A DNA stretch of 64,000 bases from an uncultured Bacteroidales bacterium (GCA_944322565.1 CALUPG010000002.1:1-64000); one strand, 5' to 3'; positions 44,442 to 53,819 are shown, counted from the stretch's first letter. Made by a program: numbers and translations. Notes: generated by a model not told the origin, from the sequence alone.

Positions 44442-44837
44442 TTAATACACATAACACAATACCTCACCGCCGACATTGAGGTCCTTTGCCTCCTTGTCAG
44501 TGATGACACCCTTGGAAGTGGAGATGATTGCGATACCGAGGCCGTTGAGCACGCGCGGCATGTTTTCCACATCAGTATATTTCCTGAGACCTGGCTTTGA
44601 CACACGGACTATCTTCCTGATGGCCGCAGTCTTTGTCTGAGGATGATACTTGAGGGCAATCTTGATGGTGTTGTAAGGCTCACCTTCAACAATCTTGTAG
44701 GTGAGGATGTAGCCCTTGTCACAAAGAATCTTTGTGATGGCCACTTTCATCTTTGACGAAGGTATCTCGACAACTTTCTTTCCTGCGAGGTAAGCGTTGC
44801 GGATCCTTGTAAGATAATCTGCAATTGGATCAGTCAT
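44442..44837 (-). CDS. rpsH: 30S ribosomal protein S8
   Basis: 131-aa primary 16S-binding protein, MTDPIADYLTRIRNAYLAGK with ISTSKGVITDKEAKDLNVGGEVLCYVY at the C-terminus. In many bacteria S8 represses the spc operon through rplE mRNA; I see no clear mimic near rplE here. A 94-bp gap separates it from rpsN, larger than most in the operon. Confidence 0.97.
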   Translation of the reverse strand: MTDPIADYLTRIRNAYLAGKKVVEIPSSKMKVAITKILCDKGYILTYKIVEGEPYNTIKIALKYHPQTKTAAIRKIVRVSKPGLRKYTDVENMPRVLNGLGIAIISTSKGVITDKEAKDLNVGGEVLCYVY

Positions 44838-44931
44838 TGTTTTGTCATTTTTAACAGAACCCGGCGCACAGGGCGCCCGATATCCTAATTGTTAATAAAT
44901 TATTTTGAAAGTGTATGTTTCAGTCCTTATG

Positions 44932-45201
44932 CTACCAGCTGGCCTTCTTTACGCCAGGGATAAGGCCGTTGCTCGCCATCTCGCGGAACTGGATACGGCT
45001 GAGGCCGAACTTGCGCATATACCCTCTCGGGCGGCCTGTAAGTGAGCAGCGGTTGTGCAGCCTGCACGCAGCCGAATTCTTCGGGAGCTTGTCAAGCGCA
45101 GCCCAGTCTCCGGCTTCTTTCAGAGCCTTTCTCTTTGCGGCGTATTTGGCAACCAGTCTCTCGCGTTTGAGCTCGCGGGCTTTCATTGATTCTTTTGCCA
45201 T
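44932..45201 (-). CDS. rpsN: 30S ribosomal protein S14 (zinc-free type)
   Basis: 89-aa S14 of the long, zinc-independent class: [21 protein letters not shown] and [27 protein letters not shown]. It has no CxxC pairs. Confidence 0.97.
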   Translation of the reverse strand: MAKESMKARELKRERLVAKYAAKRKALKEAGDWAALDKLPKNSAACRLHNRCSLTGRPRGYMRKFGLSRIQFREMASNGLIPGVKKASW

Positions 45202-45212
45202 CTTGTTCTCCT

Positions 45213-45821
45213 TTAGTTATTGTGTTTCTTGAAAGGCAGGCCGAACTCGCGGAGAAGGGCATGGGCCTCTTCATCAGTTCTGGCTGTCGTTACGAAAGTT
45301 ATCTCCATTCCGAGAATCTTGCTGATCTTGTCGATGTCGATTTCAGGGAAGATAATCTGCTCCTTGATACCGAGGGTATAGTTGCCCTTGCCGTCCATCT
45401 TCTCGGAAATACCGTTGAAATCCCTGATGCGAGGAAGAGAGATACGGATGAGTCTCTCAAGGAACTCGTACATCTTCGTTGCGCGGAGAGTGACCTTCAC
45501 TCCGATAGGCATACCCTTGCGCAGCTTGAAGTTGGAAATATCCTTTCTTGAATGAGTTGCGATTGCCTTCTGTCCGGCAATGGCAGTAAGTTCCTGCTGT
45601 GCTGTCTCAACAAGCTTCTTGTCGCCTGTAGCATCTCCGATGCCCTGATTGATGGTTATCTTCACGAGCTTCGGAACCTGCATGACAGTAGTATATGAGA
45701 ATTCCTTCATAAGCTTCGGAACAATCTCATCCTTGTAAACCTTCTTAAGAGTCGGAACATATCCAGAAGGCACGGCAGCAGTCACAGCTGCCTCGGCTGT
45801 ATTCTTCTTAGTCTTTGCCAT
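45213..45821 (-). CDS. rplE: 50S ribosomal protein L5
   Basis: 202-aa 5S-rRNA-binding protein. [43 protein letters not shown] and [13 protein letters not shown] are canonical; the N-terminus carries about 20 extra Ala/Thr-rich residues. Its ATG shares one base with the rplX stop (TAATG). Confidence 0.97.
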   Translation of the reverse strand: MAKTKKNTAEAAVTAAVPSGYVPTLKKVYKDEIVPKLMKEFSYTTVMQVPKLVKITINQGIGDATGDKKLVETAQQELTAIAGQKAIATHSRKDISNFKLRKGMPIGVKVTLRATKMYEFLERLIRISLPRIRDFNGISEKMDGKGNYTLGIKEQIIFPEIDIDKISKILGMEITFVTTARTDEEAHALLREFGLPFKKHNN

Positions 45822-46138
45822 TATTTGATCTCCTCTCCAGATTTTTTAGCATAGCGGATCTTCTTCCCGTCAACGAACTTGCGTCCGATTCTTGTAGGAC
45901 CGCCCTTTACAGGGTCAACAAGCTGAAGATTCGAAACATGGATAGCCGCTTCTTGTTTAATGATGCCTCCCTGAGGATGCTTCGGATTCGGTTTTGTATG
46001 CTTGCTCACCATATTGACACCCTCGACTATGGCACGATCCTTATCAGTGATCATCTCAAGCACCCTGCCGGTCTTCCCCTTGTCGTTGCCGGCATTCACA
46101 TAAACGGTGTCGCCTTTCTTAATATGGAACTTCTTCAT
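45821..46138 (-). CDS. rplX: 50S ribosomal protein L24
   Basis: 105-aa KOW-domain protein that starts large-subunit assembly: [26 protein letters not shown] with [20 protein letters not shown]. Stop and rplE start overlap as TAATG. Confidence 0.97.
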   Translation of the reverse strand: MKKFHIKKGDTVYVNAGNDKGKTGRVLEMITDKDRAIVEGVNMVSKHTKPNPKHPQGGIIKQEAAIHVSNLQLVDPVKGGPTRIGRKFVDGKKIRYAKKSGEEIK

Positions 46139-46149
46139 GATTCTTGATT

Positions 46150-46515
46150 TTAGAGGACCTCAGGTGCCAGTGAAACAATTTTCATATAGTTCTCGCGCAA
46201 CTCTCTGGCAACAGGCCCGAAGATACGGGTACCGCGGACTTCGCCCTGGTTGTTGAGAAGGACACATGCGTTGTCATCGAAACGGATATAGGAACCGTCG
46301 GCCCTACGGATCTCTTTCTTTGTACGCACTACCACAGCCTTTGACACTGAGCCCTTCTTGGCGTCACCGCCTGGTATGGCGCTCTTCACTGCAACGACAA
46401 TCTTGTCGCCTACTCTTGCATAACGGCGGCGGGTACCACCCAGAACACGGATGCAAAGTACTTCCTTGGCTCCGCTGTTGTCTGCCACTTGTAAACGTGT
46501 TTCCTGCTGTATCAT
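46150..46515 (-). CDS. rplN: 50S ribosomal protein L14
   Basis: 121-aa protein, [20 protein letters not shown] to [22 protein letters not shown], full length and highly conserved. Confidence 0.98.
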   Translation of the reverse strand: MIQQETRLQVADNSGAKEVLCIRVLGGTRRRYARVGDKIVVAVKSAIPGGDAKKGSVSKAVVVRTKKEIRRADGSYIRFDDNACVLLNNQGEVRGTRIFGPVARELRENYMKIVSLAPEVL

Positions 46516-46517
46516 TG

Positions 46518-46772
46518 CTATTTAACTTTTTCTACGATTTCTACTAATCTCCATCTCTTTGTCTTGCTCAAAGGACGGGTCTCCATGATGCGGACTGTAT
46601 CGCCTTCGCTGCACTCGTTCTTCTCATCATGAGCGACGAATTTGGTGGTCTTCTTCACGAACTTGCCGTAAACAGGATGCTTCTCCATTGTTGCAACCGC
46701 AACTACGACAGACTTGTCCATCTTGTTGCTGACCACTACTCCTATTCTTTCCTTACGAAGATTTCTTTCCAT
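46518..46772 (-). CDS. rpsQ: 30S ribosomal protein S17
   Basis: 84-aa OB-fold protein, [29 protein letters not shown] at 46772 is used; an upstream TTG would add three codons. It ends 2 bp before rplN. Confidence 0.97.
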   Translation of the reverse strand: MERNLRKERIGVVVSNKMDKSVVVAVATMEKHPVYGKFVKKTTKFVAHDEKNECSEGDTVRIMETRPLSKTKRWRLVEIVEKVK

Positions 46773-46784
46773 CAGACTCAAATT

Positions 46785-46979
46785 TTAGTTCTGTTTTTCT
46801 TTTTCAGCAAGGATGGTCATCATGCGGGCGATGTCTTTCCTTGATTTCTTGATCTTTGACGTATCCTCTAATGGAGAGACGGCATGGTTGATCTTCATTG
46901 TGTCGAGAGCCGCCTTCTCGGCCTCGATGCGGTCACGCAGGTCTGCGATTGACATTTCACGTACTTCAGATGCTTTCAT
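46785..46979 (-). CDS. rpmC: 50S ribosomal protein L29
   Basis: 64-aa helical protein at the exit tunnel rim, MKASEVREMSIADLRDRIEA, with INHAVSPLEDTSKIKKSRKDIARM. Normal length. Confidence 0.96.
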   Translation of the reverse strand: MKASEVREMSIADLRDRIEAEKAALDTMKINHAVSPLEDTSKIKKSRKDIARMMTILAEKEKQN

Positions 46980-46996
46980 TTTCTGTCTCCATTAAA

Positions 46997-47416
46997 CTAT
47001 TCAACATAATCTCTGCGCACAACGAACTTGGTGGTCACAGGGAGCTTCTGTGCGCCAAGACGGAGAGCCTCTTTCGCTACCTCCATAGGAACGCCTTCAG
47101 CCTCAATCAGGATGCGGCCCGGAGTAACCGGACAAACGAATCCCTCGGGATTACCCTTACCCTTACCCATTCGCACTTCAGCAGGCTTCTTGGTATACGG
47201 CTTGTCCGGGAATATTCTGATCCAGATCTTTCCCTCACGCTTCATATAGCGCACTACAGCCTGACGGGCAGCCTCAATCTGCCGACCGGTAAGCCAACAA
47301 TTTTCCAAGGTCTTGATGCCGAAAGAGCCGAACACAAGCTGGTTGCCCCTCTGGGCGAGACCCTTCATGCGGCCTTTCTGCTGCCTTCTAAATTTTGTTT
47401 TCTTCGGTTGTAACAT
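46997..47416 (-). CDS. rplP: 50S ribosomal protein L16
   Basis: 139-aa protein organising the A-site region: [44 protein letters not shown]. It is normally preceded directly by rpsC. Here rpsC is 10.7 kb away and rplP heads the second ribosomal block, with its own promoter about 90 bp upstream. Confidence 0.97.
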   Translation of the reverse strand: MLQPKKTKFRRQQKGRMKGLAQRGNQLVFGSFGIKTLENCWLTGRQIEAARQAVVRYMKREGKIWIRIFPDKPYTKKPAEVRMGKGKGNPEGFVCPVTPGRILIEAEGVPMEVAKEALRLGAQKLPVTTKFVVRRDYVE

Positions 47417-47504
47417 CGTTCTATTACTTTAAATAATATTTTCCTATACCTTAAATCATTGAGCATCACTCAATTGGACGGATTTATCCTCAATTAAGGG
47501 ACTG

Positions 47505-47534
47505 CAAAGATAGTAAAAAATCCTTAAAACCAAA
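47505..47534 (-). promoter_or_regulatory. Promoter of the rplP-led ribosomal block
   Basis: On the reverse strand TTTG (47531-47534), 18-bp spacer, TATCTTTG (47505-47512): a good match to the Bacteroidota consensus. It predicts a start near 47498 and an 80-nt leader before rplP. Such a promoter is expected only because rplP is no longer behind rpsC. Confidence 0.7.
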
Positions 47535-47699
47535 TAATATTTTAAAAAAATCAGAATATTTTTGACCAAAATTTTTGACAGTTAAATATCATTCTATCAT
47601 ACAGTTACAAATACTTATAAAAAATATTTCCGCCGGTTTTCGACCAAAGACCGAAGATTCCATGAAAAGTCAGGCACGGGAATGTTCTGCGATTTTATG

Positions 47700-47707
47700 T
47701 ATGTTTG
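47700..47707 (+). promoter_or_regulatory. Putative -7 element for the DUF4294 gene
   Basis: TATGTTTG fits TAnnTTTG, 36 bp before the ATG. Confidence 0.45.
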
Positions 47708-47743
47708 TAAGTCCGCACACAACAGACCGGACAAATTTCCGAA

Positions 47744-48466
47744 ATGAAGATTCTTGCCCATACTGCCAGAATGCTGATTGTCTGCATCCTGATTGCCGCT
47801 GCCGGACACACGGCCGGGGGAAGGGAAATTGTTTCCGGAAGGGTGCACGCATACGGGCATGAAACCGCCGGCATTCAGGACGAACGCAAATATCTGCAAT
47901 ATGTCATTACCGACGGGGATACCGTATATGTGGACAACATACGCGCCTCCATGGTGTACGAAAAACTGCCGAAACAGAAAGGACGGGAATGGAGGAAATA
48001 TTACAGGCTTGTGCACAATTTCAGCAAGGTATACCCGTATGCCCTCGTGGCAAGAAGCCTCGTGCAGGAAGTGGACAGTACGATTGCCGCAGACAATCTG
48101 AAGCGAATCAAACGGGACAGATATATAAATGAGGTCCAGAAAGAACTTTTCGAAGTCTTTGAAACGCCTCTAAAGAATCTTACCATCTCACAGGGAGCTC
48201 TTCTGATGAGACTGATTGACAGGGAAGTCGGGAAATCATCATACAATATAATAAGAGACTACAAAAACGGCATCGCGGCCGGCTTCTGGCAAGGAGTGGC
48301 CCGAATCTTCGGCACAGACCTCAAAAGGCCGTATGACCCGGACGGGGAAGACGAGCCGATAGAAGATCTCGTTCAAAAATGGGAAAACGGGGAATTCGAA
48401 GGACTCTACTACTCGCTTTTCTGGAAATACCCGCCCGAGACAGAAATTCCGTCAAAATACAGATAA
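47744..48466 (+). CDS. DUF4294 family exported protein
   Basis: 240-aa protein with a signal peptide (hydrophobic residues 9-22, cleavage near HTAGG). The mature part has the family stretch RKYYRLVHNFSKVYPYALVAR and TISQGALLMRLIDREVGKSSYNIIRDYKNGIAAGFWQGVARIFG. Restricted to Bacteroidota; function unknown. Its 3' end overlaps the convergent lpxH-like gene by 58 bp. Confidence 0.85.
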   Translation: MKILAHTARMLIVCILIAAAGHTAGGREIVSGRVHAYGHETAGIQDERKYLQYVITDGDTVYVDNIRASMVYEKLPKQKGREWRKYYRLVHNFSKVYPYALVARSLVQEVDSTIAADNLKRIKRDRYINEVQKELFEVFETPLKNLTISQGALLMRLIDREVGKSSYNIIRDYKNGIAAGFWQGVARIFGTDLKRPYDPDGEDEPIEDLVQKWENGEFEGLYYSLFWKYPPETEIPSKYR

Positions 48467-49161
48467 GGGGAAGAATTTATCCAGTCCTTGAGAACGAACA
48501 GCCGCGCCCCTGTCGACAAAGTCATGGAGACTTCGCAATGGTAGTGTCCGAAGATGAAATAATCCACATGGTGCTGCCGTGAAAATTCTTCGGAGAACTT
48601 CACCAGAGGCTCCGACGCACCCTTAAAGACATATTCCTCGTGCCTGGCAAGGCGGTTGCCCTTCGACCAGGAATTGCCCAGGCAGAAAGCTATCCTGGGA
48701 TGCAGCATGCTGAACAGGACCTGAAGAGGCCTGCAATGGAAAACATTTCTGAGAAATCTGTAGCCCGCCGGCACAGGCCCGAGCCCGTCTCCGTGGCCGA
48801 GACAGAAATCCTTGTCTGCTATCCGCACTACGCACGGCTGGACAAGCCGCTTCATCCCGAGTTCTTCAAAATAGCGGTATGTCCACACGTCATGATTGCC
48901 CTGAAAAAAATACACCTTGACACCGGCGTCCATCAGATCCATAAGGGCAGCAAACACCCGGACATAACCTTTCGGGACTACATCCCTGTACTCGTACCAG
49001 AAATCCCATATATCTCCCAGGAGATACAGGGCTCCGGTCCGTCCGGCAGGAATGGACTTCAGGAATTCCACAAAACGGTTTTCCCGCTCCTGCGGAGAAT
49101 TGACATCCAGTCCCAGATGCACATCTGCGACAAAATATGCCAATGTCCTGCCGGTCTCCAT
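48409..49161 (-). CDS. lpxH: UDP-2,3-diacylglucosamine diphosphatase (LpxH-like)
   Basis: 250-aa calcineurin-type phosphoesterase making lipid X in lipid A synthesis. Metal motifs are in order: VADVHLG (DxH), LLGDIWDFWYEY (GD), FQGNHDVWTY (GNHD), CLGHGDG and FGHYHCE (GHxH). The DFWYEYR stretch and NSWSKGNRLARHEEYVFKG fit the Bacteroidota LpxH/LpxH2 group. ATG at 49161, 13 bp after uppP. Confidence 0.85.
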   Translation of the reverse strand: METGRTLAYFVADVHLGLDVNSPQERENRFVEFLKSIPAGRTGALYLLGDIWDFWYEYRDVVPKGYVRVFAALMDLMDAGVKVYFFQGNHDVWTYRYFEELGMKRLVQPCVVRIADKDFCLGHGDGLGPVPAGYRFLRNVFHCRPLQVLFSMLHPRIAFCLGNSWSKGNRLARHEEYVFKGASEPLVKFSEEFSRQHHVDYFIFGHYHCEVSMTLSTGARLFVLKDWINSSPYLYFDGISVSGGYFQKSE

Positions 49162-49174
49162 ATTATTCCGGACG

Positions 49175-49987
49175 CTACCCGAAGATGAATATAAGAGCGG
49201 CAGCAACCGCACAATAGAGGGCAAACCATGAAAGCCGGGCCTTCTTGACCAGAGCTATCATGACCTTGCAGGCGAAAAGCCCGGAAACGAATGCCGCAAT
49301 GAAACCGAGGACAAGAGGCAGCGCCCCTGTCACAGACTGCGACATTTCTCCTCCGACAAGCTGAAGGAAAGACTCTCCCAGAATCGGAATCATGACCATA
49401 AGGAACGAGAACTGCGCCATGACATCTCTCCTGACACCGCATAACAGACCCGTTGAAATCGTCGTTCCTGAACGCGACAGACCCGGAACAACGGCAAGAG
49501 CCTGGCCGAGCCCTACTGCAAAAGCCTGCCAATACGAGATGCCGTTGCGATAATTTTTTCTTTCAGACAAAGATGCCCGGGAGCGCGGGCCGGAAGCCAT
49601 GTCCGAAAGGAACAGCAGCACAGCAGTACACATAAGGGCGACGCCGACAACAAACAGAGACTGGAAAAGACCTTCGACAAAATCCTTGAAGAACACCCCC
49701 ACAATGAAAACAGGAATCATGGATACTCCTATTTTCAGCACATAGTCAGTCTCTTCGTTATATCTGAACTTAAAGAATCCTTTCACCAGGCTCCAGAGCT
49801 GTTTCCGGAAAACCACAATTGTGCTCAAAACGGTAGCCGCATGCACAAGCACTTCAAAGACAAGGTCATCAGCCGCCTCTATGCCAAGAAGTTCCTTGCC
49901 TATTATAAGATGGCCGCTGCTGCTTACCGGAAGAAATTCGGTCAATCCCTGAACCATACCGAGGATTATTGCCTCATACCATTCCAT
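49175..49987 (-). CDS. uppP: Undecaprenyl-diphosphatase
   Basis: 270-aa membrane enzyme recycling undecaprenyl diphosphate for cell-wall synthesis. GMVQGLTEFLPVSSSGHLIIGKELLG and VPGLSRSGTTISTGLLCGVRR are the two conserved catalytic loops; about seven to eight helices. It lies in a leftward group ftsX-DUF3098-uppP-lpxH, all envelope functions. Confidence 0.95.
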   Translation of the reverse strand: MEWYEAIILGMVQGLTEFLPVSSSGHLIIGKELLGIEAADDLVFEVLVHAATVLSTIVVFRKQLWSLVKGFFKFRYNEETDYVLKIGVSMIPVFIVGVFFKDFVEGLFQSLFVVGVALMCTAVLLFLSDMASGPRSRASLSERKNYRNGISYWQAFAVGLGQALAVVPGLSRSGTTISTGLLCGVRRDVMAQFSFLMVMIPILGESFLQLVGGEMSQSVTGALPLVLGFIAAFVSGLFACKVMIALVKKARLSWFALYCAVAAALIFIFG

Positions 49988-49994
49988 ACCACTG

Positions 49995-50270
49995 TCATTT
50001 GAAGATTTTCATTATGGCGGCAATTTCCACTATTACGCCGGCAACAATCACGACAGGCGCCGCTACCAGCCTGCGGAAATCAAACATGGCGTAATTGAAC
50101 ACGGCCGGATCATCGCTACCTCCCCCTGTCATCAGCATATATCCTGACACCATGACAATGAGACCGGCAAGAAGCAGCCTCAGCCCCTTCTTTCCCATTG
50201 CCATTCTTTCGTCATCCGGGACATTTAGCCCCTTATCTTTAGCGTATGTCGTCTTCTTGTCCATTGTCAT
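49995..50270 (-). CDS. DUF3098 family membrane protein
   Basis: 91-aa protein with two helices (LLLAGLIVMVSGYMLMTG and VAAPVVIVAGVIVEIAAIM) separated by GGGSDDPAVFNYAMFDFRRL, the DUF3098 pattern. It usually sits between ftsX and uppP in Bacteroidota, as here. The ATG directly abuts the ftsX TAA; a second ATG two codons later is possible. Function unknown. Confidence 0.88.
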   Translation of the reverse strand: MTMDKKTTYAKDKGLNVPDDERMAMGKKGLRLLLAGLIVMVSGYMLMTGGGSDDPAVFNYAMFDFRRLVAAPVVIVAGVIVEIAAIMKIFK

Positions 50271-51149
50271 TTAAAAATAAAGTTCATCTTTGTTCAGAGA
50301 CACCAGTTTATTGACCGTCAGCCATGTGCTGCCCATACATATTATTATTCCGGAAGCAGTGACTATACCCATGACAACAAGCAGCAGGTCCAGGCGGAAT
50401 ATCTCAAAGAGCTGCGCAAAGCCGTTCCTGATGAAAAACAATATCGCAAGCAGCATCAGAATGGCTATTATAGCCGAAAACAGCCCCTGGAACAGAGACT
50501 GAAGCATGAAAGGAGCCCGGATAAAGCCCCGTGTCGCGCCGACCATCTTCATGGTATGTATTGTAAACCTCTTGTCAAATACGCTGAGCCTTACCGTATT
50601 GTTTATCAGGACAAAGGAAATGAACAGCATCAGGGCGATGAATATTGCCAGGACCGAAGAAATTTTACTGAGGTTGGCATTCAGGGCCTCGACAAGCGAC
50701 GTCTGGTAGACGACTTCATCCACCAGAGGAGAAGCGGCTATCTCTTCCCGCACTACCTCGAGGCTGTCACGCGACACATAGTCGGCATCCAAAGTGACAT
50801 CGACCGAAACCGGGATGGGAGTCGACTCGAACACATCGAGAAAATCCTCGCCGAGAAGTTCTGCCATCTCTTCAGTTCCCTGCTCCCGAGACACATATTC
50901 AGTGCTTCTGATGAACCTCATTTCCTCAAGGACAGACTGGAAACCGACGGCCTCCTCGTCGGAGACATCGGGCTTCAGCATGACGGTCACCTGCATGTTC
51001 TCCTTGAAATAATCCGACACCGACCGGGCATTGACAAGCAGCAGGCTTGCCACCCCGACCAGCAGCAGCACCAGACTGATGCTTATGACCGACGAAATAT
51101 ACGCATTGACGATGCGCCTGCGGACTGTCCTTATTTCTCCCTTCGACAT
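50271..51149 (-). CDS. ftsX: Cell division protein FtsX
   Basis: 292-aa permease-like protein of the FtsEX complex that controls peptidoglycan hydrolases at the septum. A cytoplasmic N-terminus, helix 1 (VISISLVLLLVGVASLLLVN), a periplasmic domain of about 110 residues, then three helices including FSAIIAILMLLAILFFI. ftsE is not adjacent. The EnvC-like protein at 12-13 kb is a natural functional partner. ATG at 51149. Confidence 0.9.
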   Translation of the reverse strand: MSKGEIRTVRRRIVNAYISSVISISLVLLLVGVASLLLVNARSVSDYFKENMQVTVMLKPDVSDEEAVGFQSVLEEMRFIRSTEYVSREQGTEEMAELLGEDFLDVFESTPIPVSVDVTLDADYVSRDSLEVVREEIAASPLVDEVVYQTSLVEALNANLSKISSVLAIFIALMLFISFVLINNTVRLSVFDKRFTIHTMKMVGATRGFIRAPFMLQSLFQGLFSAIIAILMLLAILFFIRNGFAQLFEIFRLDLLLVVMGIVTASGIIICMGSTWLTVNKLVSLNKDELYF

Positions 51150-51170
51150 GTACAATATTCCAATTGGGGT

Positions 51171-51178
51171 CAAAGATA
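51171..51178 (-). promoter_or_regulatory. Putative -7 element for the ftsX-lpxH group
   Basis: TATCTTTG on the reverse strand, 22 bp before the ftsX ATG. Confidence 0.5.
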
Positions 51179-51200
51179 GTGAAATATCAAAAATAAATAT

Positions 51201-51208
51201 TATCTTTG
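51201..51208 (+). promoter_or_regulatory. Putative -7 element for the glycogen synthase gene
   Basis: TATCTTTG on the forward strand, 29 bp before the ATG and divergent from the identical element for ftsX 22 bp away. Confidence 0.5.
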
Positions 51209-51236
51209 TTGAGATTTTGTCTTTAAAAAATTGAAT

Positions 51237-52055
51237 ATGGGAGATTCTGTTAAGAGAGTTCTTTTTGTCAACTCGGAAATATTCCCGTATCTGCCGGAAT
51301 CAGACATATCCCGCATAGGACGATACCTCCCGCAGGGAATCCAGGAACGGAAAAAGGAGATCCGGTCTTTCATGCCAAGATACGGATGCATAAACGAAAG
51401 GAAGAATCAGCTTCATGAGGTGATCAGACTTTCCGGGATGAACATTATCATCAATGATGTGGACAGGCCGCTTGTCATCAAGGTGGCATCGATATCCGCA
51501 GCCAGGATTCAGGTATATTTCATTGACAACGAGGACTATTTCCACAGAAAACAGATATACAGGGACGAAAACGGAGTGTTCTTTGAAGACAACGGGGAAA
51601 GGGCGGCTTTCTTTGCAAGAGGCGTACTCGAGACCGTCAAGAAGCTCAGGTGGGCCCCGGACATCATACATTGCCACGGATGGATTTCCCATATCCTCCC
51701 GGTATACCTCAAGAAAGTGTATCGTGAAGACCCTATATTCTCAGAAAGCAAAGTGGTGCTCTCCCTGTACAACGACATACCGGAAGAAAAATTCTCTCCG
51801 GACCTTCAGGACAAAATCATCATGGGAAGCCTGACCGCAGATGACCTCGGGCTCCCGGCAGACCCCGACGGCACAGATGTTGCAAAAATGGCCGCCCGAT
51901 ACTCTGACGGCATCATTTTCGGCTCCGACGGCATAAGCGCAGGACTGAAAGAATATTGCAGCAGCCTCAATGTCCCGAGGCTTGAATACGACGCAAAGTC
52001 ATTAGAGGAAGGCTCATACATAGACGAATATGACAGATTCTACAGTCAGGTCTGA
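51237..52055 (+). CDS. Glycogen/starch synthase (short GT5 form)
   Basis: 272-aa protein matching the N-terminal starch-synthase catalytic domain only: VLFVNSEIFPYLPESDISRIGRYLPQGIQ, FMPRYGCINERKNQLHEVI, and IHCHGWISHILPVYLKK. Bacteroidota commonly encode this form of about 270 residues, which lacks the C-terminal GT1 domain. How it functions, or with what partner, is not clear from sequence. ATG at 51237; 63 bp before the DUF4270 gene. Confidence 0.85.
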   Translation: MGDSVKRVLFVNSEIFPYLPESDISRIGRYLPQGIQERKKEIRSFMPRYGCINERKNQLHEVIRLSGMNIIINDVDRPLVIKVASISAARIQVYFIDNEDYFHRKQIYRDENGVFFEDNGERAAFFARGVLETVKKLRWAPDIIHCHGWISHILPVYLKKVYREDPIFSESKVVLSLYNDIPEEKFSPDLQDKIIMGSLTADDLGLPADPDGTDVAKMAARYSDGIIFGSDGISAGLKEYCSSLNVPRLEYDAKSLEEGSYIDEYDRFYSQV

Positions 52056-52118
52056 GTGGCAGAGAAGACTACGGAATCTGAAAGACAACTGAAAATGAAT
52101 TTGGGACAGATTACGAAA

Positions 52119-53819
52119 ATGAAAAATACGGGACGCGCACTGAAGAAATGCCTGTTTGCCGGATTGTCTGCCGCCTTCGGCTTGTCATCCTGCGTATACA
52201 TAGATGAGGGGCTGGGAGAAAATTTCATTCCCACAGACCAGATGTATGACCTGTACATTTATGAATTTCCGCTTACAGACATAAAGACAGAATATTGTGA
52301 CAGCCTTTCCGGATTCAGTTCCAGCCGAATCACGGTGGGGGCCGTCAGGGATGCTGTCAACGGGCTCTCGACCAGAAGCAGTTCGTTCACTCTGATTCCT
52401 CTGGCAGAAGAGATGGACTTCGGAACGGATCCTGAAATCATCCAGTTCCACCTCTCTGCGGCAAAGGACACCCTGTCGTTCCCGAATGAGTCGGACGAAA
52501 ACATTCTGCAGAATCTCTATGTCTACGAAATCACCGAAGACCTCGGCTCAAAATACATTTATGCCAGCTCAGGCTACAGGATGCAGGAAGACGGAGTCAT
52601 CGGGGACAAGATTATCGCAAAGACCGTATACAACGGCGGCGACTCGCTTTCCTTTGATTTTTCTGCGGAATTCGGACAGAAGTACATTGATGTGCTCAAA
52701 GAGAAATTCGCGGACATGGACTCCCTTGACAAGTATACGGCGGAACTCCCGGGAATATACATCTGCGCAGATGAGCCTGTCGGCAATTCCGGCCGCATCA
52801 ACATGTTCGACCTGCCGATAAGTGTCTCTGACAACTATCTTGTCAACGGCAATTATGCCCAGCTGAAATTCTCGGCGGAATATGAGGGAGAACGGAAAGA
52901 CACATCATTCCTTTTCTACTTCGGAGCCCAGAGTCTCACATACAGCAGCACGGTCTCGCAGTATGCCCTCAACCTGTGTTCACACGAAAAATTCAATCCC
53001 AATGACCATCAGGCCAATATTGCCGAGGCGACGGAATTCATAAATATAGAAGGCGGATACGGGCCGAAGCCGGTGATTTCGGCCAAAGAAATCAGAGATT
53101 CGCTCTGCAGGCATTTCCGTCTCAATGGGGTAGATTCTGCAAAGGTGATAATCAACAAGGCGTCACTGATATTGCCGTTCGATGACCCGGACTTCAGCCT
53201 CAAAGGCATATTCCCGACAATGCTGAGTCCGACATGCAAGCTGGACTCCGAAATCACATCATCCGACGGGGAGGAAGAGACGACACATTCAGTATATTAC
53301 GCAGGTCTCACTGATGCCAGCGTAGAGTCGGAGAACCAGGGGGATGTCAACTGGTCCATTTTAAACTATGCTCCGGATATCACACACCATGTGCAGGAAA
53401 TAATAAAGATGTCCCCCGACGCGGATTTCAGGAACAGGGACATGTGGATGCTGATACTGGCGACAGAGACGGTCACCCAGAAGAATGACAACTCTGACAT
53501 GAACGACTACCTCCAGAATCTGGCATACGCCAACTATTACAACAATATGTACGGGTACGGCAACTATGGCTATGGCTACGGCTACGGTTACGGCGGATAC
53601 TATGACTACAACAACTACTACAATTACTACTACCTTGCGGCAATGATGAGCAATGCCTCAAGCGAGTCAACGAGCAGCGCAGCCCAGCTTGACAAGGACA
53701 GATATTATGTATGTTCTCTGCATGGGCCGAAGTGGCCGGGATACGATGACATGACCATTCCGCTTTCAGAAAGGAAAATTCCTATGATGAAAGTGACATA
53801 CTCTGTCCCGAAAAGATGA
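52119..53819 (+). CDS. DUF4270 family lipoprotein
   Basis: 566-aa lipoprotein; starting at MKNTGRALKKCLFAGLSAAFGLSSC gives a standard signal with lipidated C25 (an ATG at 52095 is also possible). Beta-rich DUF4270 body of unknown function, found in Bacteroidota after glycogen synthase as here. Near residues 470-505 is a Tyr/Gly/Asn-rich run (for example YGYGNYGYGYGYGYGGYYDY), an unusual aromatic low-complexity insert. A bidirectional terminator follows. Confidence 0.8.
   Translation: MKNTGRALKKCLFAGLSAAFGLSSCVYIDEGLGENFIPTDQMYDLYIYEFPLTDIKTEYCDSLSGFSSSRITVGAVRDAVNGLSTRSSSFTLIPLAEEMDFGTDPEIIQFHLSAAKDTLSFPNESDENILQNLYVYEITEDLGSKYIYASSGYRMQEDGVIGDKIIAKTVYNGGDSLSFDFSAEFGQKYIDVLKEKFADMDSLDKYTAELPGIYICADEPVGNSGRINMFDLPISVSDNYLVNGNYAQLKFSAEYEGERKDTSFLFYFGAQSLTYSSTVSQYALNLCSHEKFNPNDHQANIAEATEFINIEGGYGPKPVISAKEIRDSLCRHFRLNGVDSAKVIINKASLILPFDDPDFSLKGIFPTMLSPTCKLDSEITSSDGEEETTHSVYYAGLTDASVESENQGDVNWSILNYAPDITHHVQEIIKMSPDADFRNRDMWMLILATETVTQKNDNSDMNDYLQNLAYANYYNNMYGYGNYGYGYGYGYGGYYDYNNYYNYYYLAAMMSNASSESTSSAAQLDKDRYYVCSLHGPKWPGYDDMTIPLSERKIPMMKVTYSVPKR

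Larger units (their letters stand above)
47417..47743. other. Intergenic region at the ribosomal operon break
   Basis: 327 bp without a gene, A+T-rich from 47500 to 47640. It holds a leftward promoter for rplP (47505-47534), a small hairpin in its leader (ATTGAG/CTCAAT, 47458-47474) and a rightward -7 element for the DUF4294 gene (47700-47707). No IS remnant, tRNA or target-site duplication was seen. Confidence 0.6.

Noticed and set aside
46266-46547. 93-codon forward open frame near rplN
   Set aside because: Shadow of the highly conserved rplN and rpsQ genes.
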